DNA of 30,371 nt from an uncultured Bacteriovorax sp. (GCA_946481315.1 CAMLMH010000015.1:1-30371), one strand, 5' to 3'; positions 7,666 to 15,323 are shown, counted from the stretch's first letter. A program made the numbers and translations. The notes: generated by a model not told the origin, from the letters alone.

Positions 7666-8154
7666 ATGAACATGCAAATAGTCAAAGGATCAATGAAGGA
7701 ATTAAAAGGTGATTTGAAGCAAACGTGGTCAAAACTAACGGATGACGACATCAACTATCTTGACGGCAATGTGGATGAAATCATCGGCAAAGTTCAAAGG
7801 GCCTATGGTTTTACCAGAGAGCGGGCCAATGAAGAATTTTTAAAATTTAAAAATAAGCATGCAAACTATTTTCGCGATGATCGCGACTTTAATACCAAGG
7901 AGAGAAAAATGGCAACACCATTAAACGGATCGGTAAATCCATCACTCAATTCTAACGTACGCTCAAATATGAACTCATTTATGGACGAAGATATGATGGA
8001 CGCTTCATCGGAGTACATGGATAAAGTTCGGCAGATGGGCTCGGTGGCAATGGAGCGCAGTACAGATTTTATCAGAACATATCCGGGTTATACTCTTTTA
8101 GGTGCCGCAGGTATCGGATTTATTCTGGGCGCACTTTTTAGCCGCAGAAGTTAA
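7666..8154 (+). CDS. CsbD-domain protein fused to an ElaB/YqjD-like membrane anchor
   Basis: The ATG at 7666 follows GGAGG by 5 nt; a TTG at 7624 is in frame but has no ribosome-binding site. Residues 5-60 form a CsbD domain (VKGSMKELKGDLKQTWSKLTDDDINYLDG, then the GKVQ.AYG helix). A flexible Asn/Ser/Met-rich linker follows. The last 25 residues (TYPGYTLLGAAGIGFILGALFSRRS) match the glycine-zipper anchor of DUF883 proteins such as ElaB and YqjD, which hold ribosomes at the inner membrane in stationary phase. The fusion would tether a CsbD stress domain to the membrane. The next gene resembles YqjE, the usual partner of YqjD. Confidence 0.82.
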   Translation: MNMQIVKGSMKELKGDLKQTWSKLTDDDINYLDGNVDEIIGKVQRAYGFTRERANEEFLKFKNKHANYFRDDRDFNTKERKMATPLNGSVNPSLNSNVRSNMNSFMDEDMMDASSEYMDKVRQMGSVAMERSTDFIRTYPGYTLLGAAGIGFILGALFSRRS

Positions 8155-8173
8155 AATAATTATGTTATAGAGC

Positions 8174-8216
8174 GGGTCCTTTTCACTCTGTTGCAGTGGA
8201 GGGCCCCTCGTCTTTT
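8174..8216 (+). terminator. Terminator or attenuator between the CsbD-ElaB and YqjE-like genes
   Basis: GGGTCC pairs with GGGCCC and the stem extends through G-U pairs to CACT / AGTG. TCGTCTTTTTT follows. The T-run ends only 15 nt before the next start codon, so read-through rather than a separate promoter probably feeds the downstream gene. Confidence 0.6.
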
Positions 8217-8231
8217 TTGGGGGGGACTGAT

Positions 8232-8795
8232 ATGAAATGGTTATTTTTAATTCTGGGATATTTTCTGCGTCCGCTAACCAGAATGACAGCGCACAATTCT
8301 GATCCAGGAATTGATATCAAACAACTGGTGGTCGACAATGCAAAGAAGGTTTTGCTTGCCATCACTTTGACTTCAGTCCTCAGCTCAATGTTTGTCGGTG
8401 GTGCTGTTATATCTGTCATTACCATGGCAGCACAATACGATCAGAATGCGGGAATCGGTATTTCGGCCATGCTGTTAGGAGGATTTGGGCTTATGGCCAT
8501 CAGTCTTCTTATGGGCTGGATCCTGTTTTCTCCTTCGAGAGAAGGAAGAGAAGCTGATCGTCAGGAAGAAAGAGAAAGAATTGATGCAAATAACAGGGCC
8601 CAGATCCACGGTCATCAAGGGGTCAGTGATGCACTGGTTTTACTTATTAATGATTTTATAAAAGAAAGAGAATTTAAAAGGGCCAAAGAGGCCCAAACAA
8701 TGACCCAGCAGGCGAGTTCGGTTACACCGGAAGAAGCTTATTATGGTAACCGAAAAACATCTTATAGTGATTCAAGGGAAAATATTCGCCATTAA
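8232..8795 (+). CDS. YqjE-like (holin superfamily III-type) two-helix membrane protein
   Basis: The start at 8232 has a G-run about 6 nt upstream. The 187-residue product has a hydrophobic N-terminus, then two strong helices (about 40-65 and 73-97). It ends in a long charged tail rich in Arg/Glu and then Ser/Tyr. Length, the paired helices and position directly after a YqjD-like protein suggest the Phage_holin_3_6/YqjE group, but no diagnostic motif proves it. A terminator follows. The function of the family is unknown; it is often stress-induced. Confidence 0.65.
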   Translation: MKWLFLILGYFLRPLTRMTAHNSDPGIDIKQLVVDNAKKVLLAITLTSVLSSMFVGGAVISVITMAAQYDQNAGIGISAMLLGGFGLMAISLLMGWILFSPSREGREADRQEERERIDANNRAQIHGHQGVSDALVLLINDFIKEREFKRAKEAQTMTQQASSVTPEEAYYGNRKTSYSDSRENIRH

Positions 8796-8802
8796 TAATA
8801 AT

Positions 8803-8829
8803 AAAATGCAACCTTTAAGGTTGCATTTT
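8803..8829. terminator. Bidirectional intrinsic terminator
   Basis: An 11-bp perfect stem (AAAATGCAACC / GGTTGCATTTT) with a TTTAA loop and T-tracts on both strands lies between the convergent YqjE-like gene and the gene at 8862-9134. Confidence 0.9.
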
Positions 8830-8861
8830 TATTTTAGACCTTTTTTGAAAAAAGAATGAAA

Positions 8862-9134
8862 CTAAATTTTTATCAGACGAGATTTAATAAGATCTTTCTT
8901 CATCATGGCCTGAGTCTCAATCCAGCCTTTTAATAGATCATATCCTTTCTTGGCATTAAGCATAAGCTTCATGTAGTCCTTCTGGATAATTTTCATTTGT
9001 TTCTTAAGAGCATCCTCACGGGACTCTATTGAATGATCATCAATATGACCATCTTCATGCTTTGGCATGGCCACAGTATGTAATAGTTTTTTTTGTCGCG
9101 CGTTCTTTTTTGTCAGTGTTTTTTTAACAGGCAT
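8862..9134 (-). CDS. Small basic helical protein of unknown function
   Basis: The 90-residue product is very Lys-rich at its N-terminus (MPVKKTLTKKNARQKK). It then has a charged, predicted helical segment with repeated Lys, Met and Leu (IQKDYMKLMLNAKKGYDLL, then GWIETQAMMKKDLIK). There is no signal or membrane helix. GGAGGGG precedes the ATG, and a sigma-54 promoter lies at 9184-9199. This places it in the same regulon as the CsbD and hemerythrin genes. It might bind nucleic acid or coat a surface, as phasins do, but no family was recognised. Confidence 0.75.
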   Translation of the reverse strand: MPVKKTLTKKNARQKKLLHTVAMPKHEDGHIDDHSIESREDALKKQMKIIQKDYMKLMLNAKKGYDLLKGWIETQAMMKKDLIKSRLIKI

Positions 9135-9183
9135 GATTCTTCCCCTCCTTCAACCAAGATGTTCTCAACCGAAGGAATAAGTC

Positions 9184-9199
9184 AGCAATTCCCATGCCT
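9184..9199 (-). promoter_or_regulatory. Sigma-54 promoter of the small basic protein gene
   Basis: The minus strand reads AGGCATGGGAATTGCT: GG-N10-GC, a GGCAT -24 core and a TTGCT -12 box. Transcription would start near 9173, about 40 nt before the ATG. It is divergent from the sigma-54 site at 9339. Confidence 0.82.
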
Positions 9200-9338
9200 A
9201 AAAAATTGGCGACAATTCCTGATTAGAAGTAAAAAAACATTCCACTTACAGACAAAACGCTACGGTTATCGAGGTAATTCGCCCATTAATGCTCTCATCT
9301 ATAGGTATTAAGTCATTAAATTTTTTTTGCAGGTCTTT

Positions 9339-9354
9339 TGGCATCACCGATGCA
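9339..9354 (+). promoter_or_regulatory. Sigma-54 promoter of the second CsbD gene
   Basis: TGGCATCACCGATGCA has the exact GG-N10-GC spacing, 80 nt before the start codon. The 140-bp stretch back to the divergent site at 9199 holds no gene; it contains a small dyad AATTG-GCGA-CAATT at 9206-9219. A TATAAT-like hexamer near 9371 lacks a matching -35 box. Confidence 0.85.
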
Positions 9355-9433
9355 CTACTCATGATGTGAGTATAATTAACCCTCAATAAATTAAACATCA
9401 AACGCATTAGTCATAAATATAGGATGATCTTTT

Positions 9434-10087
9434 ATGGTAAGCGATAAAGAAATCAGAACTAACTGGAAGACGATAAAAGCTCATATTCTAAAAAGATGGG
9501 ACAAATTAAACCCCGCAGATGTTGAACAAACAAAAGGTAGAAGTGATCAGCTCAAAAGACTGGTTGAAGACCATTATGGTCATAGCGAAAGATTTGAATA
9601 TGACTATCAGAACATTTGTGAGGAATACCAGCATGCCTCAAGAAATCAATCCCATGATAAAAATACAGGCTCTGTAGGTCAGCCATACCGTTCTCCGGAT
9701 ATGGTCGATGGATGGAAAAAAGGAAATGGCATGCAGGTCGGAAGTCAGTCAGGCAAAAGCACGGAGACTGCGGGGGAAAACCCGGGAACGGATTCGACCT
9801 GGGGTTATCAGGGTCTAGACACTAATACAGAAGAAAGTGATATTAATCCCGGAGGACAAACCAATTCAAAAGAACCTCAAAATTTTATCAGTACAAATGA
9901 CCAAAATATATCAGACCGTTCCTATCGTGAAGCACCGGATGAATTCAGTTCTAATCAAGATCCTAACCTGAAAAAGGTGACGGATACCACACTAGGAGGA
10001 GTCCAATCCTCTGCAACTTTTTCTTCAGCAGACAATGCTGCCTATTATTTATTCGGCGATCATTCTAGGAGCACAAGGAAGCTGTAG
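9434..10087 (+). CDS. CsbD-like protein with a long disordered tail
   Basis: Residues 1-60 follow the CsbD pattern: IRTNWKTIKAHILKRWDKL, then DVEQTKGRSDQLKRLVEDHYG, with the W, KG and YG positions kept. The remaining 150 residues are strongly hydrophilic, rich in Gly, Ser, Asn, Asp and Gln, with almost no hydrophobic clusters. The tail resembles hydrophilin/LEA-like desiccation proteins in composition only. An AGGATG lies 9 nt before the ATG. It has its own sigma-54 promoter and its own terminator. Confidence 0.78.
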   Translation: MVSDKEIRTNWKTIKAHILKRWDKLNPADVEQTKGRSDQLKRLVEDHYGHSERFEYDYQNICEEYQHASRNQSHDKNTGSVGQPYRSPDMVDGWKKGNGMQVGSQSGKSTETAGENPGTDSTWGYQGLDTNTEESDINPGGQTNSKEPQNFISTNDQNISDRSYREAPDEFSSNQDPNLKKVTDTTLGGVQSSATFSSADNAAYYLFGDHSRSTRKL

Positions 10088-10114
10088 TTTCATTTTTTTA
10101 ATTACAGTTTATTG

Positions 10115-10148
10115 AAGCTCCACCCAATGCGGTGGAGCTTTAATTTTT
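10115..10148 (+). terminator. Intrinsic terminator of the second CsbD gene
   Basis: A 10-bp perfect stem (AAGCTCCACC / GGTGGAGCTT) with a 6-nt loop is followed by TAATTTTT. Confidence 0.88.
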
Positions 10149-10217
10149 GGGGTCTTTTTACCTCACAACAGAACTTCTTTTTTTAAATTATATTCATCTC
10201 TTACTATCCTCCTTCAT

Positions 10218-10233
10218 TGGCCTCAAGCTTGCT
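10218..10233 (+). promoter_or_regulatory. Sigma-54 promoter of the hemerythrin gene
   Basis: TGGCCTCAAGCTTGCT: exact GG-N10-GC, with a full TTGCT -12 box. It is nearly identical to the site before the CHASE3 kinase (TGGCCTCACCCTTGCT). Transcription would start near 10244, about 32 nt before the ATG. Confidence 0.88.
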
Positions 10234-10275
10234 CAATTACACTATATATAAGGCCGGTAATGAACGGAGGTTAAC

Positions 10276-10893
10276 ATGACATCAAATAATGCTGACAGAT
10301 CAGCAGTAAAGCGCCCGGGCGATCGTTATAACATTGCTGATCTTCTGATTATGGATCATCACTGGATAAAAAAATGCATCGAAGTTATTAAAGACGAAGA
10401 AGAAGATATGAAGGAGCGAATCAAGTTCGCAAAAAGTTTTCTGGACACGTTAAAAAAACATTCTGACGCGGAAAAAAAATCCGTCTATGCTGCCTTAGTT
10501 GATTTTTCAAAAGTTCGCTCCAACATCCTGGAAGCAGAAATAGAACACAGCATAGTTGATGCAAAAGTTAAGGCCTTAACGACACGAATGGAAGGTAAAC
10601 GATCTATTGATGAAGAAATGCAGGCGGAATTAAAAGTTCTATGCGAGTTGGTTGAACATCATCTAAAAGAAGAAGAGCGTGAAATGATTCCCAAAATTAA
10701 AAAAGCGCTTAGTAAAGAAATTCTCAATGACATGGGACGTGAGTTCATGAAATTAAGAGGTTTTACGGCCAAGGATTTAGAAGACTATCCTGATCTTCAG
10801 GAAGAAGTTGAGATGTGGAGTGGAAAATCTCCACGGGTCTCCGGCCAGTTCTTAAATAAAGTTCACCAATACGTAGATAATCTGACCCATTAG
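10276..10893 (+). CDS. Hemerythrin HHE-domain protein
   Basis: The 205-residue soluble protein has the four-helix HHE layout of iron or oxygen-binding hemerythrins: DHHW at 27-30, KHSDAEKK at 61-68 (His62, Glu66), EHSIVDAK at 90-97, and EHHLKEEEREMIP at 127-139. These supply the His and Glu ligands for a di-iron site. The C-terminal 50 residues are an extension of unknown role. ACGGAGG precedes the ATG. Related proteins are linked to redox, nitrosative or general stress; the sigma-54 site places this one in the island's regulon. Confidence 0.9.
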   Translation: MTSNNADRSAVKRPGDRYNIADLLIMDHHWIKKCIEVIKDEEEDMKERIKFAKSFLDTLKKHSDAEKKSVYAALVDFSKVRSNILEAEIEHSIVDAKVKALTTRMEGKRSIDEEMQAELKVLCELVEHHLKEEEREMIPKIKKALSKEILNDMGREFMKLRGFTAKDLEDYPDLQEEVEMWSGKSPRVSGQFLNKVHQYVDNLTH

Positions 10894-10910
10894 AAAGATG
10901 AGTCAACCCG

Positions 10911-10944
10911 GACGGTCACTCTCTCTACGGTGACCGTCTTTTTT
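10911..10944 (+). terminator. Intrinsic terminator after the hemerythrin gene
   Basis: GACGGTCAC / GTGACCGTC pair around a 10-nt loop and are followed by TTTTTT. The T-run runs directly into the GGAG ribosome-binding site of the DUF748 gene, so this element also forms that gene's leader. Confidence 0.88.
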
Positions 10945-10954
10945 GGAGCCGATG

Positions 10955-12058
10955 ATGAAGGTGGGGAAATACAATATAAAAAAGAAATATATGGTGCTTC
11001 TATCCCTGATTGGCCTTTTCTTATTGGGCCGCGCAGTTCTCCCCCAGTATTTATTAAAGAAAACTAATGAATATCTGGCCAATTTTAATCCAAATTACTC
11101 ACTTCAGCTTGAAGACTTTGATTTAGGAATTTTGCGTGGAGCTTATCAGTTTCAGGGAATAACCGGTAAATTAAAAGATAAATCAAAAAAAGAGTTCCTC
11201 AATATTAAGGAAGTCGATGTTTCAATTGCATGGAAAGAAATTTTTAAAGGCAGAATTGTTTCTGAAATCGTCATAAAAGATGGTGATTTTGTTTTCATAA
11301 AAAATATAAAAAAACTCACAACGTCTAAAGAAAAACAAAAAGACGCCAAGGAAACACTATTTCCGATGAAAGTGCATAAACTGGAAGTTCGAAACACAGA
11401 TGTGACACTGGACGAATACAAAGATATAGACGGAAAAGGAAAAATGCGAATCGCAGACATAAACGCGGATGCCTTTAACCTGACACCGGATCAGGAAAAT
11501 CCGAAGTCCCGTTTTTTTATTACGGCAAAAGTTCTGGAAACAAGTTCAATGAAAATTGATGGAGATTTGAATTTGCTCAAAAAACCAGTGGAATGGAATC
11601 TGGATGCGCAAGCAAAAGGTATTGATCTACCCAAGTTCAATCCAATATTAAAAGACAAACTTCCCCTGACTTTCACAGAAGGAACAATGGATCTTTATGC
11701 TGAAGCTAAGTCAACAGGGGGCAAAGTAAAAGGTTACGTTAAACCATTTATGAATAACCTGGATATAGTAAAGAACGAAGGTGAAGATTTCACCGGAATT
11801 AAACATTTTGGGATTGAGATCTTAGCGGCGGTTGGAAATTTAATACTAAGAGATGAAACCAAGGGGCGCAGCGTAGCTACTCAGGTAGATTTCACTTATG
11901 ACGGTAAATTTAACGTCAATACAGGAAAGGCAGTTTCCAAGGCACTTAAACATGGATTTGCGGATGAAAATGATCCTGAAGAGAAAAAAGATAAGGTCAA
12001 ACGTGGAATAGAAAACCGTATCGGCGAGACAGGAGGAGAAGATGCAGCTGCTGAATAA
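10955..12058 (+). CDS. DUF748/AsmA-like inner-membrane-anchored protein
   Basis: The ATG at 10955 is 6 nt from GGAG; ATG at 10952 is a less well spaced alternative. A basic N-terminus and one helix (about 14-32, YMVLLSLIGLFLLGRAVLP) are followed by a beta-rich periplasmic part with AsmA/DUF748 features (YSLQLEDFDLGILRGAYQFQGI; VSIAWKEIFKGRIVSEIVIKDGDF). The C-terminus is charged. Proteins of this type bridge inner and outer membranes or help lipid and outer-membrane homeostasis. At 367 residues it is much shorter than many family members. It overlaps the lipoprotein gene by 17 bp. Confidence 0.75.
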   Translation: MKVGKYNIKKKYMVLLSLIGLFLLGRAVLPQYLLKKTNEYLANFNPNYSLQLEDFDLGILRGAYQFQGITGKLKDKSKKEFLNIKEVDVSIAWKEIFKGRIVSEIVIKDGDFVFIKNIKKLTTSKEKQKDAKETLFPMKVHKLEVRNTDVTLDEYKDIDGKGKMRIADINADAFNLTPDQENPKSRFFITAKVLETSSMKIDGDLNLLKKPVEWNLDAQAKGIDLPKFNPILKDKLPLTFTEGTMDLYAEAKSTGGKVKGYVKPFMNNLDIVKNEGEDFTGIKHFGIEILAAVGNLILRDETKGRSVATQVDFTYDGKFNVNTGKAVSKALKHGFADENDPEEKKDKVKRGIENRIGETGGEDAAAE

Positions 12059-12194
12059 AAGTTTTTTAATTACTGCAATTTTAGGATTGTTTACAGGCTG
12101 TTCACCAGAGTCTCCCAGCAAACCAGGTCCAGGCCCAAAACCCCCCGTGGTTCAGCAAGCTGAAGATCAGACACAAACGCAGGATCAAAGATAA
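12042..12194 (+). CDS. 50-residue lipoprotein
   Basis: A short frame starts inside the end of the DUF748 gene, with AGGAGGAG just upstream. It encodes MQLLNKSFLITAILGLF followed by the lipobox FTGC (Cys20), then a Pro-, Lys- and Gln-rich tail of 30 residues (SPESPSKPGPGPKPP...). This is a convincing lipoprotein signal, so the product should be lipidated at the membrane. The 17-bp overlap suggests translational coupling with the DUF748 protein. Its stop also overlaps the convergent hybrid kinase gene by 10 bp, with no terminator between them. Confidence 0.75.
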   Translation: MQLLNKSFLITAILGLFTGCSPESPSKPGPGPKPPVVQQAEDQTQTQDQR

Positions 12195-13723
12195 CGCTTA
12201 ACCGTTTTTAACAATTGATTCAGATCCACAGGCTTACTGACAATATCACTTAAATATTTTTCACCGGTCAGTCTGCGCGCCTCTTCAGGTGCAGCAGAAA
12301 TCATAACGACCGGACATTTTCCGGCACATTCATAGTTGCCATTATTTAATTTTACTAAAAACTCTGAGCCTTTCATCTGGTCCATATGAAAGTCCAGAAC
12401 AATAAGATCTGGATGAAAAAACGTATTATCCAAAGCGCTGAGCGCACTCAATGGATTATCATAGGCCAGAACACGATAGCCTTCTTTTTCCAGTGCCCAG
12501 CTCATCACTTCCCGAAGATCATGATCATCATCAATCAGATAAATTGTTTTAACAATTTCATTTCGTTTCAGAGCTGGTGCCATTTTCAGTGTTACGCCCT
12601 GATCGGTCATACTTTCTTCGCCACCGAAAGGAATTCTAAATGAAAAAGTTGCACCTTTATTTTTTTCACTGACAACATTCAACTGACCGCCATGGGCCTC
12701 GACAATCGATTTACAGATATAGAGGCCAAGGCCATTACCCGAACCACCAGTCCAGTATTTTTCAAAAATATGTGGCAAGTCTTCCGGATCTATCCCCGGT
12801 CCATTGTCAGAAACAGAAAAATATGTGTCTCCATTATCATCTTCTGTCAGCTCGACACAAATCTCACCGTTTGGCGGAGTAAACTTTAGTGCGTTACTGA
12901 AGATATTGGAGAGGACCTGATGAATACGTTCTTTATCAAGTAAGGCATTCATTTTTTTTTGCAGAATGATTTTCTTAATTAAAAGGTTCTTTTCCTGGAT
13001 AAGTGGCTTAAATGAATCAAGGGATTCGTGAATGATATGTAAGGGATTGTAGAAACTTTTTCGAATCGTAAAAGTTTCAACAGAACTTTCATTAAAAGGA
13101 TTATTATGTTCCAGCAAATCTGCGACCAAAACCTTCAGTCTGTCGGCAGTTCTGAGAACTCTTTGGGCATGAGTGCGCAGTTCTCGCATGACATCTGGTC
13201 CCGGATCACGCTGGGATAAGAGTTCAAGTAGCTGAGCGTCTAGTTGAATGGCCGATAAGGGGTTTTTAATATCGTGATAAACGATCGCAAGCATTTCTTC
13301 TTTGGCGGCCATTGCTCTTTTAGCTATTGTTCGGGAGCGAGCTTCCTGTTCATGGACTGCGACTTCCCGGAGTGAGCGCTTGATTACCGGTCCCAGTCTT
13401 TCCAGCCGCGATTTGATAACAAAATCAGAAACACCTGCTTTCATCATCTCCACGACACTTTCTTCACCGACCAGACCGGACACCATGACAAAAGGCAGGT
13501 TAAGTGAATGCTGTCTTACTTTTCGCAAAGCTGTGATGGGATCAATAGTGCTTAGATTGTATTCTGAAATAACGACATTCCATTTGTCCTCAAGCAGGGC
13601 CTCATGCAGCTCTTCCTCGGTCGATACTCGTCGGGAAATGACGTCGCGGATTCCACTTTTTTTCAAGTGATGCAGAATAAGTTGATGGTCCGCTTCTGAT
13701 TCTTCAAGATTTAAAAGTTTCAT
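12185..13723 (-). CDS. Cytoplasmic hybrid histidine kinase: pseudo-receiver, HisKA, HATPase, receiver
   Basis: From the ATG at 13723 (512 residues) there are four domains and no membrane helix. Residues 1-125 form a receiver fold, but the phosphate-accepting Asp is Glu54 (VVISEYNL) and the acidic pair is Glu-Glu (LEESEAD), while Lys104 is kept. HisKA carries His150 (YHDIKNPL). The ATPase has its N-box at 273-277, DNGPG at 307-311 and GNGLGLY at 329-335. The C-terminal receiver is intact (D398-D400, Asp444 in IVLDFHM, Lys497). It could pass phosphate from its own receiver to the nearby HPt protein. The start lacks a good ribosome-binding site; TTG at 13732 is an alternative. It lies 55 bp after the CHASE3 kinase gene, probably in one operon. 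Confidence 0.88.
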   Translation of the reverse strand: MKLLNLEESEADHQLILHHLKKSGIRDVISRRVSTEEELHEALLEDKWNVVISEYNLSTIDPITALRKVRQHSLNLPFVMVSGLVGEESVVEMMKAGVSDFVIKSRLERLGPVIKRSLREVAVHEQEARSRTIAKRAMAAKEEMLAIVYHDIKNPLSAIQLDAQLLELLSQRDPGPDVMRELRTHAQRVLRTADRLKVLVADLLEHNNPFNESSVETFTIRKSFYNPLHIIHESLDSFKPLIQEKNLLIKKIILQKKMNALLDKERIHQVLSNIFSNALKFTPPNGEICVELTEDDNGDTYFSVSDNGPGIDPEDLPHIFEKYWTGGSGNGLGLYICKSIVEAHGGQLNVVSEKNKGATFSFRIPFGGEESMTDQGVTLKMAPALKRNEIVKTIYLIDDDHDLREVMSWALEKEGYRVLAYDNPLSALSALDNTFFHPDLIVLDFHMDQMKGSEFLVKLNNGNYECAGKCPVVMISAAPEEARRLTGEKYLSDIVSKPVDLNQLLKTVKRYL

Positions 13724-13778
13724 TATACCCAAAAAGGTTACGTCGTTTTTGACTCAGACCTATTCGCCATCGAATAAC

Positions 13779-15224
13779 CTATTTTGTGTCTAATGTGAAA
13801 TAAAAAGTGGAGCCTTCTCCAACTACTGATTCTGCCCAGATGACACCGCCATGACGGCGAATAATCCGGGCCGTGGTGGCAAGGCCCATTCCAAGTCCTT
13901 CAAATTTCTCTTTTGGATGAAGTCGCTGGAAAGGCTGAAAAAGTTTATCGTAAAAACGCATGTCGAATCCAACCCCATTATCCCGGATAAAAAAGGCCTT
14001 CTGCCCGTCTTTTTCCGTTTTTCCGCATTCTATAATTGTCACTTCACGCCCTGAACTGAATTTCCAGGCGTTTTTAATCAGATTCTGTAAGGCCAGCCGG
14101 AAGAGAACTGGATCGGCCAGGACAATTTCTGAGTCAAAATTTTTAAATTGAACAACCCGTTCCGGATTGGGAACAGTAAGCTCTTTGATCAGTTCATCTG
14201 CAAGAATGGCTATATCGACTTCTTCTTTTTTAAACTCACTACGGGTAAGTCGGGATAATTTTATCAAGTCATCAATGAGAACAGTCATCTTCTCTACACC
14301 CTGACGAATAAATTGCAGGTAACGGACGGCCTCTGCATCGAGCTTATCGCTGTATTCATCCTGCAGGATCTGGCTAAAACCGTCGATTCCTCTGAGCGGG
14401 GCCTTAAGATCGTGAGAAATAGAATAACTGAAAGCTTCTAGTTCCTTATTCACTGTTTGCAGTTCACGTGTCCTGACTTCAACTGTGGCCTCTATCCGAT
14501 CGGTGGCCTCAGCAATTGAATCGAAGGCCTTGCGATAATTATCTGAGAGATTTCTGAGTTGATTATTTACTACGTAGGCCAGAAGCAATCCCAGTAAAAT
14601 TCCCAGCAACACTGTACTGATCATAATGAGTCGGGCCGACTGACGGGAGTCTATCCAGCGCTCGTTTCGATAAGCTTCTTCAGTCTGAACAAACTGTTCA
14701 AAGGATTGTCGGATGTCATCCATTATTTTTTTTCGTGATTCATAGACTTCTATCGGCTGATCAACTTTTCCGTTTCTTTTGTTGAGAATGGCCTCATGTG
14801 CGGAATCATTCCATTTTTCATGCTGGAGAATAATATGTTCCAGTATTTCAACTTGCCCGCGATTATCCCGGTTAAATGTTTTGAGTTTCTCCATGAGGGG
14901 TCTGAATTGACGTTTAGACTGGTACCAGGGATTAAGAAATTCCTCTTTACCGGTGATGATGAAACCGCGAAACCCAGTCTCTCCATCAACAGCACTCTTA
15001 AGTGCCAGTGTTGAAAAATTAATCATCTGATCGGATAATCGAACCTTGTCATTTTCTTCCAGTAAAAAAGAAATCTGCTGAACAAAAGCGATGGATAAAA
15101 GAATCATGAGAAGGACAGGTAAAACTGTGGTCTGAATGAGAATCTTCTTAAACACCTTAGGATCAAGGTGTTGTTTCTCTCGCTCTGTGGGCAGATGCAC
15201 CCAATTTTTTAAGATCTGCAACAT
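13779..15224 (-). CDS. CHASE3-type sensor histidine kinase
   Basis: The 481-residue inner-membrane kinase has TM1 at about 29-50 and a periplasmic CHASE3 domain at about 51-195 with the signature DGETGFRGFIITGKEEFLNPW. TM2 lies at about 198-219, followed by a signalling helix. The HisKA domain has His271 in SYSISHDLKAPLRG, and the HATPase_c domain has NLIKNAWKFS, DNGVGFD and GLGMGLA. It has no receiver of its own. A sigma-54 site 46 nt upstream means its expression probably depends on an activator such as the NtrC-type regulator at 16548-17960, giving a positive loop. A 6-bp hairpin (TATTCG/CGAATA, 13761-13776) lies between it and the hybrid kinase. Confidence 0.9.
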   Translation of the reverse strand: MLQILKNWVHLPTEREKQHLDPKVFKKILIQTTVLPVLLMILLSIAFVQQISFLLEENDKVRLSDQMINFSTLALKSAVDGETGFRGFIITGKEEFLNPWYQSKRQFRPLMEKLKTFNRDNRGQVEILEHIILQHEKWNDSAHEAILNKRNGKVDQPIEVYESRKKIMDDIRQSFEQFVQTEEAYRNERWIDSRQSARLIMISTVLLGILLGLLLAYVVNNQLRNLSDNYRKAFDSIAEATDRIEATVEVRTRELQTVNKELEAFSYSISHDLKAPLRGIDGFSQILQDEYSDKLDAEAVRYLQFIRQGVEKMTVLIDDLIKLSRLTRSEFKKEEVDIAILADELIKELTVPNPERVVQFKNFDSEIVLADPVLFRLALQNLIKNAWKFSSGREVTIIECGKTEKDGQKAFFIRDNGVGFDMRFYDKLFQPFQRLHPKEKFEGLGMGLATTARIIRRHGGVIWAESVVGEGSTFYFTLDTK

Positions 15225-15268
15225 GTCTCTTTCCCGTCTTACGATGCCCCTAAGCTTTAAAGATTTAT

Positions 15269-15284
15269 AGCAAGGGTGAGGCCA
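15269..15284 (-). promoter_or_regulatory. Sigma-54 promoter of the CHASE3 kinase operon
   Basis: The minus strand reads TGGCCTCACCCTTGCT: exact GG-N10-GC with a TTGCT -12 box. Transcription would start near 15258, about 34 nt before the ATG. Confidence 0.87.
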
Positions 15285-15323
15285 AGCAGAGTGTTTTTAT
15301 AAAGCTGCAACGGGGAAAACCAC

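Noticed and set aside
9093..9311. Forward open frame of 72 codons
   Set aside because: It overlaps the opposite-strand small gene and its sigma-54 promoter, has no ribosome-binding site and has random-looking composition.
9366..9376. TATAAT box as a sigma-70 promoter for the second CsbD gene
   Set aside because: No -35 box at 16-18 nt spacing; the sigma-54 site just upstream explains the promoter better.
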